Below, in pieces: positions 26,101 to 34,413 of a stretch of 38,442 nucleotides of DNA. Position 1 is the first letter of the stretch; every line of letters begins with the position of its first letter. Under the pieces are notes generated by a model, which worked only from the letters and a program-made list of their open reading frames with translations, was not told the origin of the DNA and did not search any database. Both the position numbers and the translations under genes were made by a program. Origin of the DNA: Acidobacteriota bacterium (GTDB taxonomy: Bacteria > Acidobacteriota > Terriglobia > Acidiferrales > UBA7541); the NCBI GenBank assembly GCA_003223215.1, contig QHYH01000131.1, positions 1 to 38,442 of the forward strand, given 5' to 3'.

Positions 26101-27325
26101 CTTCCACCCCGAGGATTTGGAAAGGCTGCGCGAGGAGCGCCATGAGGGTCTCGCGCGCGGCAAGCCTTTTGAACTTGAGCAACGAGCGCTTGGAAAAGAC
26201 GGTAACTATCGGTGGTTTCTTGTCCGCTACAATCCCCTTCGCGACGACCAGGGGCATATTATTCGCTGGTACGCGACGGGGACCGATATCGAGGATCGCA
26301 AGCGAGCCGAGGAGAGCATGCGTGACGAAAACCTTGCGCTCAGGGAGCAAATCGATCAGGCGTTCATGTTTGAGGAAATTGTGGGCTCGTCACCGGCCCT
26401 GCAAACCGTGCTCTCCAGCATTGTGAAAGTGGCCCCCACCGATTCCACCGTGCTGATCACGGGCGAAACCGGCACAGGAAAAGAACTGATTGCTCGCGCC
26501 ATACACAAGCATTCACAACGTTGGGGCCAGGCGTTCATCAGCGTAAACTGTGCGTCGATTCCTTCCTCCTTGATCGCGTCGGAGCTGTTTGGCCACGAGA
26601 AAGGCGCCTTCACTGGCGCTGTGCAGCGTCGCCAGGGCCGCTTTGAAATGGCGCACTCGGGTACGATCTTTCTAGACGAGGTAGGCGAGCTTCCCGCAGA
26701 GACCCAGATTGCGTTGCTGCGAGTACTCCAGGAGCGGCAGTTCGAACGAGTGGGAGGTAACCGAATTATTCCCACCGACGTTCGCGTCATAGCCGCAACC
26801 AACCGTGATCTAACGGCGGCCATTGCCGCGGGAACATTTCGAGCCGACTTGTTTTACCGGCTTAACGTATTCCCGATTGAGGTGCCTCCTCTGCGCAAAC
26901 GGAAGGAGGACATTCCGATGTTGGTGGAGTATTTCGTAAAACGCTACGCGGAGAAAGCCGGGAAGCAAATTCGCAAGATCGACAACAGTACGCTGGAGCG
27001 GTGCCAATCGTATCCATGGCCGGGAAATATCCGCGAGTTGCAAAACATTGTTGAAAGATCGGTGATCTTGTGCGGCGGAGACACTTTTTGGATCGAAAAG
27101 GCCTGGCTGGCAAGCGTGCAGCCACCCCGGCAGGAATTAGCAGGTCCGTTGCCAGACACCCTCCAGAATCAGGAAAAAGAAATGATTGAAGCTGCCTTAG
27201 CGGAAAGTAAAGGGAAAGTTGCAGGCCCAGAAGGTGCGGCAGCAAGACTCGGAATTCCCCGATCGACGCTGGACTCGAAAATTAAGCAGCTGGGAATCAA
27301 GAAACACAGGTTTATCTCTGAGTAG
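23198..27325 (+). CDS. Membrane seven-PAS sigma54 enhancer-binding protein
   Basis: A 1375-residue regulator. Four hydrophobic helices at about 21-38, 47-63, 66-82 and 92-108 form a DUF4118-like membrane anchor, followed by a coiled coil (115-140). Seven PAS domains, most with PAC tails ending in ITERKKAE-like motifs, lie at roughly 141-255, 263-385, 405-522, 530-650, 655-775, 783-905 and 918-1038. Then comes an AAA+ sigma54 activator module with Walker A GETGTGKE (1089-1096), the sigma54-contacting GAFTGA loop (1136-1141), Walker B GTIFLDE (1155-1161) and FRADLFYRL with the Arg finger (1214-1222). A Fis-type helix-turn-helix ends the protein ([20 protein letters not shown]). There is no kinase or receiver domain, so signals probably reach the AAA+ module through the PAS array. 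AAAGGAG stands nine bases before the ATG. Confidence 0.92.
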   Translation: MADSAAAKKRALPSASFARRYGLAFASVAGALLLELLFHHFNLPHPFAAFALSAIAVTFWYAGTKPGIVAVLLSSLIRGFIVEGATSSLSRVLYNLVFLLFAVLMIWVRRSRDALEVEVTDRKERLAAANEELRREKEQLDGLFELSPDAVILTDDDFHVLRVNKEFTRIFGYTAEEAAGQWLPELIIPEELHAEGLKNRDALISGERVELEAIRQRKDGVPLDVSVVARGISLGFGHMVFYLIYRDITERKKAERELRRSEGYLAEAQKLTHTGSWAWNVRTGVLFWSREIFSIYDYEYQEMGPTWPQFLERVHPEDRPVVEGIFGRAQLDKTDYDASYRIVLPDGSIKHIFSIGHPFLNQSGELVEFVGTSMDVTEQWKARTELEKAFEEIKQRTEAARRSERELRDVVNTVPAHVWSASPEGQVNFVNDRWLQFTGLALDEAFGWKWEAVLHPDDRTRVVADWHTAVKNGQAMESEARVRRADGEYCWWFIRNVPLRDETGKLLRWYGTAIDIEDRKRAEQALRKSEERWRSVFENSAIGVALTDLTGRFLATNHVYQTIVGYTEEELRALCFLDVTHEDHREANWALITELLEGKRRQFQIEKKYRRKDGSSIWVSNNVSLVPGTERVPRFIMALSEDITQRKRAEEAIRSHEQNLRLLVDTIPGLVVTTTPAGEIELLNRQVQEYFGKTPEELANWRTSDAIHPDDLPLTIAALTRSIQTGEPYEVEHHLRRADGVYRWFHARGLALRDKDGRIVRWYYLLTDVDDRRRAEEALRKSEALLHEAQRLARTGSWSWDVLSGRVVSSPENARINGFQPNEDSAAPEVYFQRIHPDHRERIREAFQTCVVEKTDYQADYPIVLLDGTVKYIHATGHPILNKSEDLIEFFGTTVDVTEQHEARAALQTAFEQIKAEETELRRMTDAIASYVYVLRPDGTALYANQAVLDYTGLTLEDVQREDQRARVFHPEDLERLREERHEGLARGKPFELEQRALGKDGNYRWFLVRYNPLRDDQGHIIRWYATGTDIEDRKRAEESMRDENLALREQIDQAFMFEEIVGSSPALQTVLSSIVKVAPTDSTVLITGETGTGKELIARAIHKHSQRWGQAFISVNCASIPSSLIASELFGHEKGAFTGAVQRRQGRFEMAHSGTIFLDEVGELPAETQIALLRVLQERQFERVGGNRIIPTDVRVIAATNRDLTAAIAAGTFRADLFYRLNVFPIEVPPLRKRKEDIPMLVEYFVKRYAEKAGKQIRKIDNSTLERCQSYPWPGNIRELQNIVERSVILCGGDTFWIEKAWLASVQPPRQELAGPLPDTLQNQEKEMIEAALAESKGKVAGPEGAAARLGIPRSTLDSKIKQLGIKKHRFISE

Positions 27326-27520
27326 TAGTAAGTCCCTCTCTTTTTAATTCCCGAAAATCCGGCACTTACCGAAGTTTCGTCATCCTACGGTTGTGTCTAG
27401 TCTCATGTTTTCAATGTGTTGCACGTGGCCTCCGTATTGCAATCCCACTTACGCCAGCGACCGTGATGGCGGCAATGCAGAGCATCGCGACCACTGAGAC
27501 TTGGGCCAAACACACAACTG

Positions 27521-27778
27521 ATGACCTTGAGGATCGAGAGATCAGTGCGGCAGGGATTCACGGTTTTTACCCTAAGCGGGCGTATGAGAGCCGAGCAGGT
27601 CGCGAAGCTGAAGGAGCTCTTCGATACCGACTACCGAAGCATCATTCTCGACTTGCAAGAGGTGAGGCTCGCGGATCGCGACGCAGTGAAGTTTCTGAGG
27701 GGTTGCGAGGCGGATGGCATGAAGCTTGAGAACTGTCCGGCGTACGTCCGCGAGTGGATGGATAGAGAAAAAGATTGA
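27521..27778 (+). CDS. Short STAS-like domain protein
   Basis: An 85-residue protein of a type common in acidobacterial genomes: a first strand (LRIERSVRQGFTVFTLSGRM), a helix, then SIILDLQEVRLADRDAVKFL and a closing KLENCPAYVREWM. The layout resembles STAS/anti-sigma-factor-antagonist domains, but the usual phosphorylatable Ser after the D-x-S-G loop is replaced here (ADRDAV), so a partner-switching role by phosphorylation is not supported. No good ribosome binding site precedes the ATG; the start may differ. It lies between the sigma54 regulator and the ECF sigma gene, 53 bp before the latter. Confidence 0.7.
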   Translation: MTLRIERSVRQGFTVFTLSGRMRAEQVAKLKELFDTDYRSIILDLQEVRLADRDAVKFLRGCEADGMKLENCPAYVREWMDREKD

Positions 27779-27831
27779 GGGAACGACGACCTGCCACTGC
27801 TGTGGCTCAGGTTTGAAGGAGGAAGTCTATT

Positions 27832-28488
27832 GTGGTCATGACTACATTTTTCTCGGTGCAGAGCGATACCTCAGTGGTTAGCGATCTTCGAGCTTGGAGC
27901 GAGGAGCAGTTGATCGCAGCCGCTAAGACTGGAAGAAGAGCCCCCTTCGGGGAGCTTTGCGAACGCCATGGCACAAAAGTCTTCCGTGTCATCCATCGGA
28001 TCATGCGAAACCGCGAAGACGCGGAAGACGCAGCGCAAGACTGCTTTCTGAATGCTTTCGTCCATCTCAAGGATTTTGATGGAAGATCCCAATTTGCAAC
28101 CTGGCTGACCCGCATCGCGATTAATGCCGCCTTCATGAAGCTCCGTAAAAACCGCGGAGCGCGAGAAGTTCCCATAGACGAACTGAACCCGTCGCATGAA
28201 CCCGTGGCGCAACGAGAATTTCAGTACGACGCCCCCGATCCGGAAGAGAGTTGCTCCCTTCGTGAACGGAAACGGATCGTGAAGTCAGCCATTTCGGGGC
28301 TGCGGCCACGAACTCGCAACGTTGTGGAGCTCATCCACCTACAAGAACACTCAATCAGAGACACTGCACAAATTCTGGGCATTTCGACCGGGGCGGTAAA
28401 GTCGCGGATGTTTCACGCGAAAATCGCTCTGCATCGAATGCCCTTGCTGCAGGGTGTCGCTAGGTCCAATCGGCTGAGCGCTAGGTAG
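27832..28488 (+). CDS. ECF (sigma70 family, RpoE-like) sigma factor
   Basis: A 218-residue sigma factor. Region 2 spans about residues 27-105: LIAAAKTGRRAPFGELCERH, then MRNREDAEDAAQDCFLNAF and FDGRSQFATWLTRIAINAAF, the core-binding and -10-reading helices. Region 4 spans about 145-200 (SGLRPRTRNVVELIHLQEHS, IRDTAQILGISTGAVKSRMF), which reads the -35. No anti-sigma gene with a zinc-finger motif follows, which is unusual for this class. The GTG at 27832 has AGGAGG nine bases before it; an ATG at 27838 is the alternative. The winged-helix gene begins 10 bp after its stop, so they are probably one operon. Confidence 0.88.
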   Translation: MVMTTFFSVQSDTSVVSDLRAWSEEQLIAAAKTGRRAPFGELCERHGTKVFRVIHRIMRNREDAEDAAQDCFLNAFVHLKDFDGRSQFATWLTRIAINAAFMKLRKNRGAREVPIDELNPSHEPVAQREFQYDAPDPEESCSLRERKRIVKSAISGLRPRTRNVVELIHLQEHSIRDTAQILGISTGAVKSRMFHAKIALHRMPLLQGVARSNRLSAR

Positions 28489-28498
28489 ATAAAGAGGC

Positions 28499-29128
28499 AT
28501 GTCAAAGACAGCAACGATGAAGACCGCAATTTCTCCGGCTAGGCTGCCTAAAACGGAGCCCAGTGCCAACTCGATTGACTTCGTCGATGAGGATCTGGCT
28601 TTGGTGCCAGTCTCCGGCATTCCGGAGGAATTTCGTAAGCTATCGCGTTTCTTGCCGGTGATTGTGCTCGTTCCGAAATCGGCTGTTCATGATAAGACGA
28701 CCCAGAAAAAGCCGGGATCCAATAAGTCCGTCACTGGCCTCATCGATACCAGCGACGTCTGCTCACCGCTCGATGCAGCGAAGGCTTGGTTGAGAAATCC
28801 CAACGCCACAGACACGTTTGAGTTTGGGGGAGTGAAAGGATGTTTTTCAACGATGGAAATTCATCGCAATGGTCGGCCCGTTATTCTCACACGTAAGGAA
28901 TTCAAAATGCTCGCGTATCTGATCCGAAACCCTCGGAGAGTGATCTCACGGGAAGAACTACTCAATGAAGTGTGGAGATATGAGAACTATCCTCGTACAA
29001 GGACTGTCGATAATCACATTTTGAAGTTGCGCAAGAAATTAGAAGCAGAGCCTGCCCATCCCAAGCACTTTCATACGGTCCATAGCTCTGGTTACAGGTT
29101 CCTGCCCAGTAAAAGGAGAACATCATGA
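28499..29128 (+). CDS. OmpR/PhoB-type winged-helix protein without a receiver
   Basis: A 209-residue protein. The last 95 residues form an OmpR-type winged helix (FGGVKGCFSTMEIHRNGRPV, LTRKEFKMLAYLIRNPRRVI, TVDNHILKLRKKLE, FHTVHSSGYRFLP). The first 110 do not contain the Asp, Thr/Ser and Lys of a phosphoreceiver; a stretch FRKLSRFLPVIVLVPKSA may be the relic of one receiver strand and helix. It therefore looks like an orphan DNA-binding protein uncoupled from a histidine kinase. It is sandwiched between the ECF sigma gene (10 bp) and an SDR gene whose start overlaps its stop by four bases (ATGA), so it should be co-expressed with both. Confidence 0.82.
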   Translation: MSKTATMKTAISPARLPKTEPSANSIDFVDEDLALVPVSGIPEEFRKLSRFLPVIVLVPKSAVHDKTTQKKPGSNKSVTGLIDTSDVCSPLDAAKAWLRNPNATDTFEFGGVKGCFSTMEIHRNGRPVILTRKEFKMLAYLIRNPRRVISREELLNEVWRYENYPRTRTVDNHILKLRKKLEAEPAHPKHFHTVHSSGYRFLPSKRRTS

Positions 29129-29856
29129 AAAAGGTGGCGATAGTAACCGGAGCATCCCGTGGAATCGGCCGCGCGGTCGCGAAGCGACTGGCACGGGACA
29201 GTTTCGCAGTGGTCGTGAACTATCTAAGTAATGTAGACGAGGCCGAAGGAGTAGTGGCTGAAATCAAAGGGATTGGCGGCGACGCCGTTGCGGTCAAAGC
29301 AGATGTTTCTAGCCCTGCTGACGTCGAGCGGCTCTTCAATGAAACCAGTACAAAATTCGGGAGCGTCGACGTTGTGGTTCACAACTCGGGGATCATGCCA
29401 CTTTCGCCCATCGGCAAGAATAACTTCGATCTGTTCGATAAAGTCATTTCCACCAACCTGCGCGGCGCCTTCCTGGTCCTGGCTCAAGCAGCGCAGCACC
29501 TGGCGTCCGGCGGCAGAATCATCGCTTTCTCAAGCAGTGTACTGGCAAAGTCTTTCCCCACCTACGGTCCTTACATCGCATCCAAAGCCGGCGTCGAAGG
29601 ATTAGTGCATGTTCTGGCAAATGAACTGCGCGGGCGAAACGTTACGGTCAATGCCGTCGCTCCAGGACCCGTTGCCACCGAGCTTTTCCTAAAGGGCAAG
29701 AGCGAAGAACAGATTGCGGAACTGAGCAAGATGCCACCGCTGGAACGTCTGGCACAGCCGGAAGACATCGCCAGAGTGGTTTCCTTTTTGGCAGGTCCAG
29801 ACGGCGCTTGGGTGAACTCTCAAGTATTGCGTGCTAACGGTGGGTTTGCCTACTGA
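29125..29856 (+). CDS. SDR-family oxidoreductase (FabG-like)
   Basis: A 243-residue classical short-chain dehydrogenase. The cofactor loop TGASRGIG is at residues 8-15. The N-N-A-G position reads HNSG (87-89 area), a tolerated variant. The catalytic triad is the Ser cluster near 137 with Y150 and K154 (YGPYIASK). PGPVATELF follows, and the C-terminal GAWVNSQVLRANGGFAY is typical of the family. NADP(H) preference is suggested by a basic residue in the loop (SRG) but not proven. AAGGAG precedes the ATG by six bases, and the gene overlaps the winged-helix gene by four bases. The substrate is unknown. Confidence 0.9.
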   Translation: MKKVAIVTGASRGIGRAVAKRLARDSFAVVVNYLSNVDEAEGVVAEIKGIGGDAVAVKADVSSPADVERLFNETSTKFGSVDVVVHNSGIMPLSPIGKNNFDLFDKVISTNLRGAFLVLAQAAQHLASGGRIIAFSSSVLAKSFPTYGPYIASKAGVEGLVHVLANELRGRNVTVNAVAPGPVATELFLKGKSEEQIAELSKMPPLERLAQPEDIARVVSFLAGPDGAWVNSQVLRANGGFAY

Positions 29857-29914
29857 ATGGAGTTCGGAACCTTGCAAAGACACACGAGACACCAGATAGA
29901 AGGAGGAGTCAGTC

Positions 29915-30835
29915 GTGAAGAAGGTAATCGTAATCACTGGAGCTTCGAGCGGCTTTGGCCGTCTGTCCGCCAATGCCCTCGCGAAGGCCGGCCACACTGT
30001 CTACGCCACGATGCGGGATGCCGCCGGCCGCAACGCACCGCAAGTTGCGGACGTGAAAAAGTTTGCGCACGACAATAAGGTTGACATGCGCCCCATTGAA
30101 CTGGACGTGTCTTCGGAGAAATCCATCGAAGCGGCGATCCGCCAGATTGTCGCCGAACAGAGCAGGCTCGATGTCCTCATGCACAATGCCGGGCACATGG
30201 TCTTTGGACCGGCGGAAGCATTCACGCCGGAGCAACTGGCTGAACTCTACGACATCAACGTGCTCAGCACCCAAAGGGTAAACCGCGTAGCGCTGCCCCA
30301 AATGAGAAAACAGCGCCAGGGGCTGCTCATCTGGGTGTCCAGCAGCAGTTCGGCGGGTGGAACGCCCCCGTATCTCGCGCCCTACTTTGCCTCGAAGGCG
30401 GGCATGGATGCGATGGCGGTACAGTATGCCCGCGAACTGGCGCTGTGGGGCATCGAAACCTCGATCATCGTTCCCGGCGCATTCACCGGCGGCACCAATC
30501 ACTTCGCGCATTCCGCCTCGCCCGCCGACAAGGAGCGCGCAGCCGAGTATGAAGCAGGTCCATACAAAGGCTATGGAAAGAAAATACAGGAAGCCTTTGC
30601 CGCCATTGTACCGCCCGACGCGGATGCGGGCTCGGTGGCGGACGCAATCGTTAAAGTCGTGGACGCGCCGTTTGGCAAACGTCCGTTCCGCGTTCATATA
30701 GATCCAACGAAGGACGGGGCGGACGTTGCATTTGCGGTAATGGACCGCGTGCGGACGGAAATGCTGCATCGCGTGGGCCTTAGCGAATTGCTGACGCCTG
30801 CGGGCGCGGAGTCAAGAACCGCAAGCAACGCCTGA
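29915..30835 (+). CDS. SDR-family oxidoreductase
   Basis: A 306-residue short-chain dehydrogenase with TGASSGFG (8-15), HNAG (90-93), SSSSS near 142-146 and the catalytic pair Y157 and K161 (PYFASK). It is longer than its neighbour by a C-terminal extension (YGKKIQEAFAAIVPP..., ending in LLTPAGAESRTASNA) typical of extended relatives that act on larger substrates. A clear AGGAGG lies upstream (AGAAGGAGGAGTC). It starts 58 bp after the first SDR stop and the two share little identity, so this is not a recent duplication. The reaction is unknown. Confidence 0.88.
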   Translation: MKKVIVITGASSGFGRLSANALAKAGHTVYATMRDAAGRNAPQVADVKKFAHDNKVDMRPIELDVSSEKSIEAAIRQIVAEQSRLDVLMHNAGHMVFGPAEAFTPEQLAELYDINVLSTQRVNRVALPQMRKQRQGLLIWVSSSSSAGGTPPYLAPYFASKAGMDAMAVQYARELALWGIETSIIVPGAFTGGTNHFAHSASPADKERAAEYEAGPYKGYGKKIQEAFAAIVPPDADAGSVADAIVKVVDAPFGKRPFRVHIDPTKDGADVAFAVMDRVRTEMLHRVGLSELLTPAGAESRTASNA

Positions 30836-30917
30836 GTGAAGGCTCAGGTGAAGCAGCATCCGGAACTCAATGTACTGATCAACAACGCACGCATCATAAA
30901 AGTGGATAACGCGCAAA
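30836..30917 (+). pseudogene. Relic of a third SDR gene
   Basis: In frame +2 after the previous stop, the sequence reads VKQHPELNVLINNARIIKVD, which is the conserved middle of DltE-like SDRs (HPELNVLINNAGIM) with NNAG changed to NNAR. No start, cofactor loop or catalytic residues are present. It seems to be a remnant of a deleted gene trapped between the second SDR and the NmrA-like gene. Confidence 0.6.
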
Positions 30918-30941
30918 ATGGATCGCAAGGAGAAAGGTACG

Positions 30942-31796
30942 ATGTTCGCAATTACTGGAATCACCGGCAACGTTGGCGGCAACGTAGCGCGTAACCTCCT
31001 GGCCGCTGGGCGGCCAGTGCGGGCTGTAATGCGCGACGTCCGCAAAGGTGACGGCTGGGCACAGCGCGGCTGCGAATTAGCGACAGCGGACATCCTTGAC
31101 GTCGCGGCGCTTGCGTCCGCGTTCGAGGGAGCGGAAGGCGTCTTCGTGCTGGTTCCGCCGAACTTCGATCCGGCACCCAGCTTTCCCGAGGCGCGGGCCA
31201 CGGCCGCCACTCTGAAATCGGCGATCGAAAGAGCACGTCCGGGCAGGGTCGTTTACCTGTCGACGATCGGCGCGCAAGCGGGCGAACCGAACCTGCTCAC
31301 ACAGCACACAATCATCGAGCAAGTGCTGGGAGAGCTGTCGATGCCCATTGTCTTCCTGCGACCGGGATGGTTCATGGAAAATTCCAGATGGGATGTTGCT
31401 GCAGCGCGCGAGAACGGTGTGATTCCGAGCTTTTTGCAGCCTCTTGATAAACCGGTACCAATGGTTGCCACCGCCGACGTCGGACGTGTGGCCGCGGAAG
31501 TGCTCCAGGGAATTTGGAACGACCGAAGAGTCATCGAGTTGGAAGGGCCGCGCCGGGTGACACCCGACGAGGTTGCGGCCACCCTCACTGAACTTCTTGG
31601 CCGTCCCGTAAGAATGGACGCCGTGCCGCGCGAGACTTGGGAACCGCTATTCAGATCGCAGGGCATGAAGAATCCCACACCCCGTATTCGGATGCTGGAT
31701 GGCTTCAACGAAGGCTGGATCGAGTTCGAGAACGGTGAAGCCAGCTCTCGAAAAGGAGAGGTCGCCCTGAAAACCGTGTTCCAAATGCTCATCTAA
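30942..31796 (+). CDS. NmrA/NAD(P)-binding family protein
   Basis: A 284-residue atypical short-chain dehydrogenase-type Rossmann protein. The cofactor loop is GITGNVG (6-12), followed by VRAVMRDVRKG, LATADILDVAALASAFEGAE and VYLSTIGAQ. PIVFLRPGWFMEN and ATADVGRVAAEVL are hallmarks of the NmrA-like/NAD(P)H-azoreductase-like branch. Such proteins either reduce quinone-type substrates or sense NAD(P) redox state; the sequence alone does not decide. The ATG at 30942 has GGAGAAAGG in front; an upstream ATG at 30918 gives eight additional residues and is less likely. Four-gene spacing suggests it closes the ECF/winged-helix/SDR transcription unit. Confidence 0.85.
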   Translation: MFAITGITGNVGGNVARNLLAAGRPVRAVMRDVRKGDGWAQRGCELATADILDVAALASAFEGAEGVFVLVPPNFDPAPSFPEARATAATLKSAIERARPGRVVYLSTIGAQAGEPNLLTQHTIIEQVLGELSMPIVFLRPGWFMENSRWDVAAARENGVIPSFLQPLDKPVPMVATADVGRVAAEVLQGIWNDRRVIELEGPRRVTPDEVAATLTELLGRPVRMDAVPRETWEPLFRSQGMKNPTPRIRMLDGFNEGWIEFENGEASSRKGEVALKTVFQMLI

Positions 31797-32000
31797 CGGG
31801 AGCGCAAGCGACCTCGCGTGGAGGGTGAATGCTTGGCAGGCGTGCTACTGATTGGTGGCGGTCAAGAGAGGGACAATGTCCTCGATCCCCGTTTCTGAAC
31901 CGCTTTCTTGATTGCTGGGGAAGCCTTGTTATCGACAGTTATTCGCGACCCGCTCTGTGCATGGCGGTAATATGCTGGTGGCAAGCTAGCCTTCTCACCA

Positions 32001-33545
32001 ATGACCGTCAACAGCAATCTTGAAGCTGCTTGGAAGTACCACAACACTTCCAAGCATTCCTATGCCAGCGTCCATAACAACCCGCATTTCCTGGATTGGT
32101 CCAATCAACCATTGCCATTCAAGGCTTACACCACTCTAGAGCCGTTGCGGTTGCCCCGCGAGGTACGCCAAACTGGCGTCGCTGCCCTTTCCGCGATCGC
32201 TGAGAGCATCCACCTGGAGGCCAAGGTTGGACCCGACCTGGAGGCGCTGGCCCAATTGCTGTATCTAACCGCTGGGATCACTCGGCATCGGAAGTATCCT
32301 GGCGGCGATATTTATTTTCGCGCCGCAGCCTGCACCGGAGCACTCTACGAAGTTGAGGTCTATGTTGTGTGCGGAAATCTTATCGATTTGGAAGCAGGCG
32401 TGTACCACTTTGCTCCCGCCGAGTTCGCCCTACGCAGACTGAGGGATGGAGACTATCGCAGCGTGCTGAGTGAGGCTACTGGGAGAGAAACAACAATTGT
32501 CCACGCCCCGCTCACCATCATTTGTACTTGCACCTATTGGCGCAATGCCTGGAAATATCAGGCCCGTACCTATCGCCACTTTGGCTGGGATAATGGCACC
32601 CTTCTAGCCAATTTGCTTGCGGTCGCCACGGCTCTTGGACTGCCTGCCAGATTGATCTGCGGATTCCTGGACGCAGATGTGAACCGATTGCTGGATGTCG
32701 ATCCCGAGCGTGAGGTCGCCTATTCTCTGGTAGCCCTCGGCCATGTCGAAGCGTTGGCGCAGCCACTACCTTCCAAGCCCTCGGCCCTCCATTTGGAAAC
32801 GGTTCCGCTCTCTCGAAACGAGACTGTGTACCCAGCCATGCACGAGATTCACACTGCCTCTTCGCTCAATTCGCCCGAAGAGGTTGAGATTTGGCGTGGT
32901 AAGGCGCCACTGGCGAACCTACCGCCGCCAACTGGACCGGTCATTCAACTCCACCCTTATTCGGATACGGAAATGCCTCGGGATCCGCTCGAACAGGTCA
33001 TCCTTCGACGGGGCTCCGCACGCAAGTTTGCCCAAGTGTCGATCGAGCTGCGACAGCTCTCTACCATGCTGGACCGGGCTACTCGTGGTATCCCAGCGGA
33101 CTTCCTGGATCCCCAGGGGACTCAGCTGAACGAGGTCTACTTAATTGTGAATGCAGTCGAAGGTCTCGATCCCGGGGCCTACGTATACCACCGTGACCGC
33201 CATGTGCTCGAATGCCTGAAGGCAGGAAACTTCCGCGCTCAGGCTGGCCATCTGGGGCTTGACCAGCAATTGCCGGTTGAAGCCGCCGCGGACATCTTCT
33301 TCCTTGCAGACTTGCAAATCATTTTGGGACGCTTCGGCAATCGCGGATACCGCGCCGTGCAGCTCGAAGCGGGCATCTTGAGCGGCAAGCTGTATCTTGC
33401 CGCTTACGCCCAACGCTTAAGTGCCACGGGTTTGACGTTTTACGACGATGCAGTGATCCGGTTCTTTTCTCCTCACGCCCACGACAAGAGCGTGATTATG
33501 TTGCTAGCGGTAGGCAAGAACGCGAAATCAATGCTCCAGGGCTAG
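32001..33545 (+). CDS. SagB/ThcOx-type double-domain oxidoreductase
   Basis: A 514-residue protein with two nitroreductase-fold domains, about residues 55-255 and 325-510. The first shows the SagB/ThcOx features GGDIYFRAAACTGALYEVEV, LEAGVYHFAPAEFALRRLR and NGTLLANLLAVATALGLPAR; the second shows RGSARKFAQVSIELRQLSTM, EGLDPGAYVYHRDRHVLE and VQLEAGILSGKLYLAA. In thiazole/oxazole peptide pathways such FMN enzymes oxidise azolines to azoles, acting with a YcaO cyclodehydratase. No YcaO, precursor peptide or leader-recognition gene is visible nearby, so the substrate is open. No ribosome binding site stands before the ATG. It is 204 bp downstream of the NmrA-like gene and 102 bp before a Crp/Fnr-type regulator. 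Confidence 0.85.
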   Translation: MTVNSNLEAAWKYHNTSKHSYASVHNNPHFLDWSNQPLPFKAYTTLEPLRLPREVRQTGVAALSAIAESIHLEAKVGPDLEALAQLLYLTAGITRHRKYPGGDIYFRAAACTGALYEVEVYVVCGNLIDLEAGVYHFAPAEFALRRLRDGDYRSVLSEATGRETTIVHAPLTIICTCTYWRNAWKYQARTYRHFGWDNGTLLANLLAVATALGLPARLICGFLDADVNRLLDVDPEREVAYSLVALGHVEALAQPLPSKPSALHLETVPLSRNETVYPAMHEIHTASSLNSPEEVEIWRGKAPLANLPPPTGPVIQLHPYSDTEMPRDPLEQVILRRGSARKFAQVSIELRQLSTMLDRATRGIPADFLDPQGTQLNEVYLIVNAVEGLDPGAYVYHRDRHVLECLKAGNFRAQAGHLGLDQQLPVEAAADIFFLADLQIILGRFGNRGYRAVQLEAGILSGKLYLAAYAQRLSATGLTFYDDAVIRFFSPHAHDKSVIMLLAVGKNAKSMLQG

Positions 33546-33647
33546 CGATTGGCAAACGCAGCTTTGCCGGAGTGCTTCCTCAAAGAGCCTAACCTCGACT
33601 TGCATCGCTTTGTTGGGTTTGCTAGGTTGTTTTTTAGGGGTCGTCTT

Positions 33648-34337
33648 ATGGCAGGAGTTACGATTTCCAACAACAAATCCAAGAGTATGTTCGCCAAAAA
33701 GGGCGCATTCAACGCCCAAGCTTTTCTTGATTCAGCGGGCGTGGCGAGAAAAATTAAAGAGTTTAAGAAGGCGGAGCTCGTCTACTCCCAAGGTGATGCC
33801 GCTAAGAGCGTAATGTACGTACAAGAAGGCGGTGTGAAGCTCAGCGTCGTCAATGAAGTCGGCAAAGAGGCGGTCGTCGCCATTCTGGGACCGGGTGACT
33901 TCTTTGGTGAAGGCTGTCTGGCAGGTCAGTCCGTTCGCATGGGGACGGCAACCGCGGTTACGCACAGCACTGTGCTCGTCATTGAGAAGAGTGAAATGTT
34001 CAAGGTGCTTCACGAGCAGCATGACCTCTCCGACCGGTTCATCAGTTTCATGCTGGCACGGAACATTCGAATCGAGGAGGACTTGGTCGATCAGCTATTC
34101 AACTCAAGCGAGAAGCGGCTCGCCCGCACGCTTCTATTGCTTGCTCGTTACGGTAAGGAAGACCAGCCCCACGGATTGCTCCCCAAAGTATCGCAAGAGA
34201 CGCTGGCGGAGATGATCGGCACAACGCGCTCACGGGTTAATGTTTTCATGAACAAATTCAGGAAGCTCGGTTTCATCAAGTACAACGGCGGGATTGAGAT
34301 CAATACTTCTCTCTTGAGCGTCGTGCTGCACGAATGA
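33648..34337 (+). CDS. Crp/Fnr-family transcriptional regulator
   Basis: A 229-residue regulator. A cyclic-nucleotide-binding beta-roll spans about 20-130 (VYSQGDAAKSVMYVQEGGVK, AILGPGDFFGEGCLAG). A long helix follows, then a winged HTH (LPKVSQETLAEMIGTTRSRV, NVFMNKFRKLGFIKYNGGIE). The signature Arg and Ser of the cAMP pocket are not evident, and there is no N-terminal Cys cluster, so it is neither a clear CRP nor an oxygen-sensing FNR. The frame is open to a TTG at 33549, but the ATG at 33648 has AGGGG eight bases before it. Its position after the double-domain oxidoreductase suggests a related redox role. Confidence 0.87.
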   Translation: MAGVTISNNKSKSMFAKKGAFNAQAFLDSAGVARKIKEFKKAELVYSQGDAAKSVMYVQEGGVKLSVVNEVGKEAVVAILGPGDFFGEGCLAGQSVRMGTATAVTHSTVLVIEKSEMFKVLHEQHDLSDRFISFMLARNIRIEEDLVDQLFNSSEKRLARTLLLLARYGKEDQPHGLLPKVSQETLAEMIGTTRSRVNVFMNKFRKLGFIKYNGGIEINTSLLSVVLHE

Positions 34338-34413
34338 TGCAGCCCGCCATGCCCTCAATTGGGTGGCTGAAACACGCGTTTGGCCGGCAGCGACGTCTTA
34401 GTCTAAATCCACT

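Noticed and set aside
31960-32000. Possible sigma54 promoter before the SagB-type gene
   Set aside because: TGGCGGTAATATGC has the right flavour, but the spacing between the GG and GC elements is one base short of the -24/-12 pattern.
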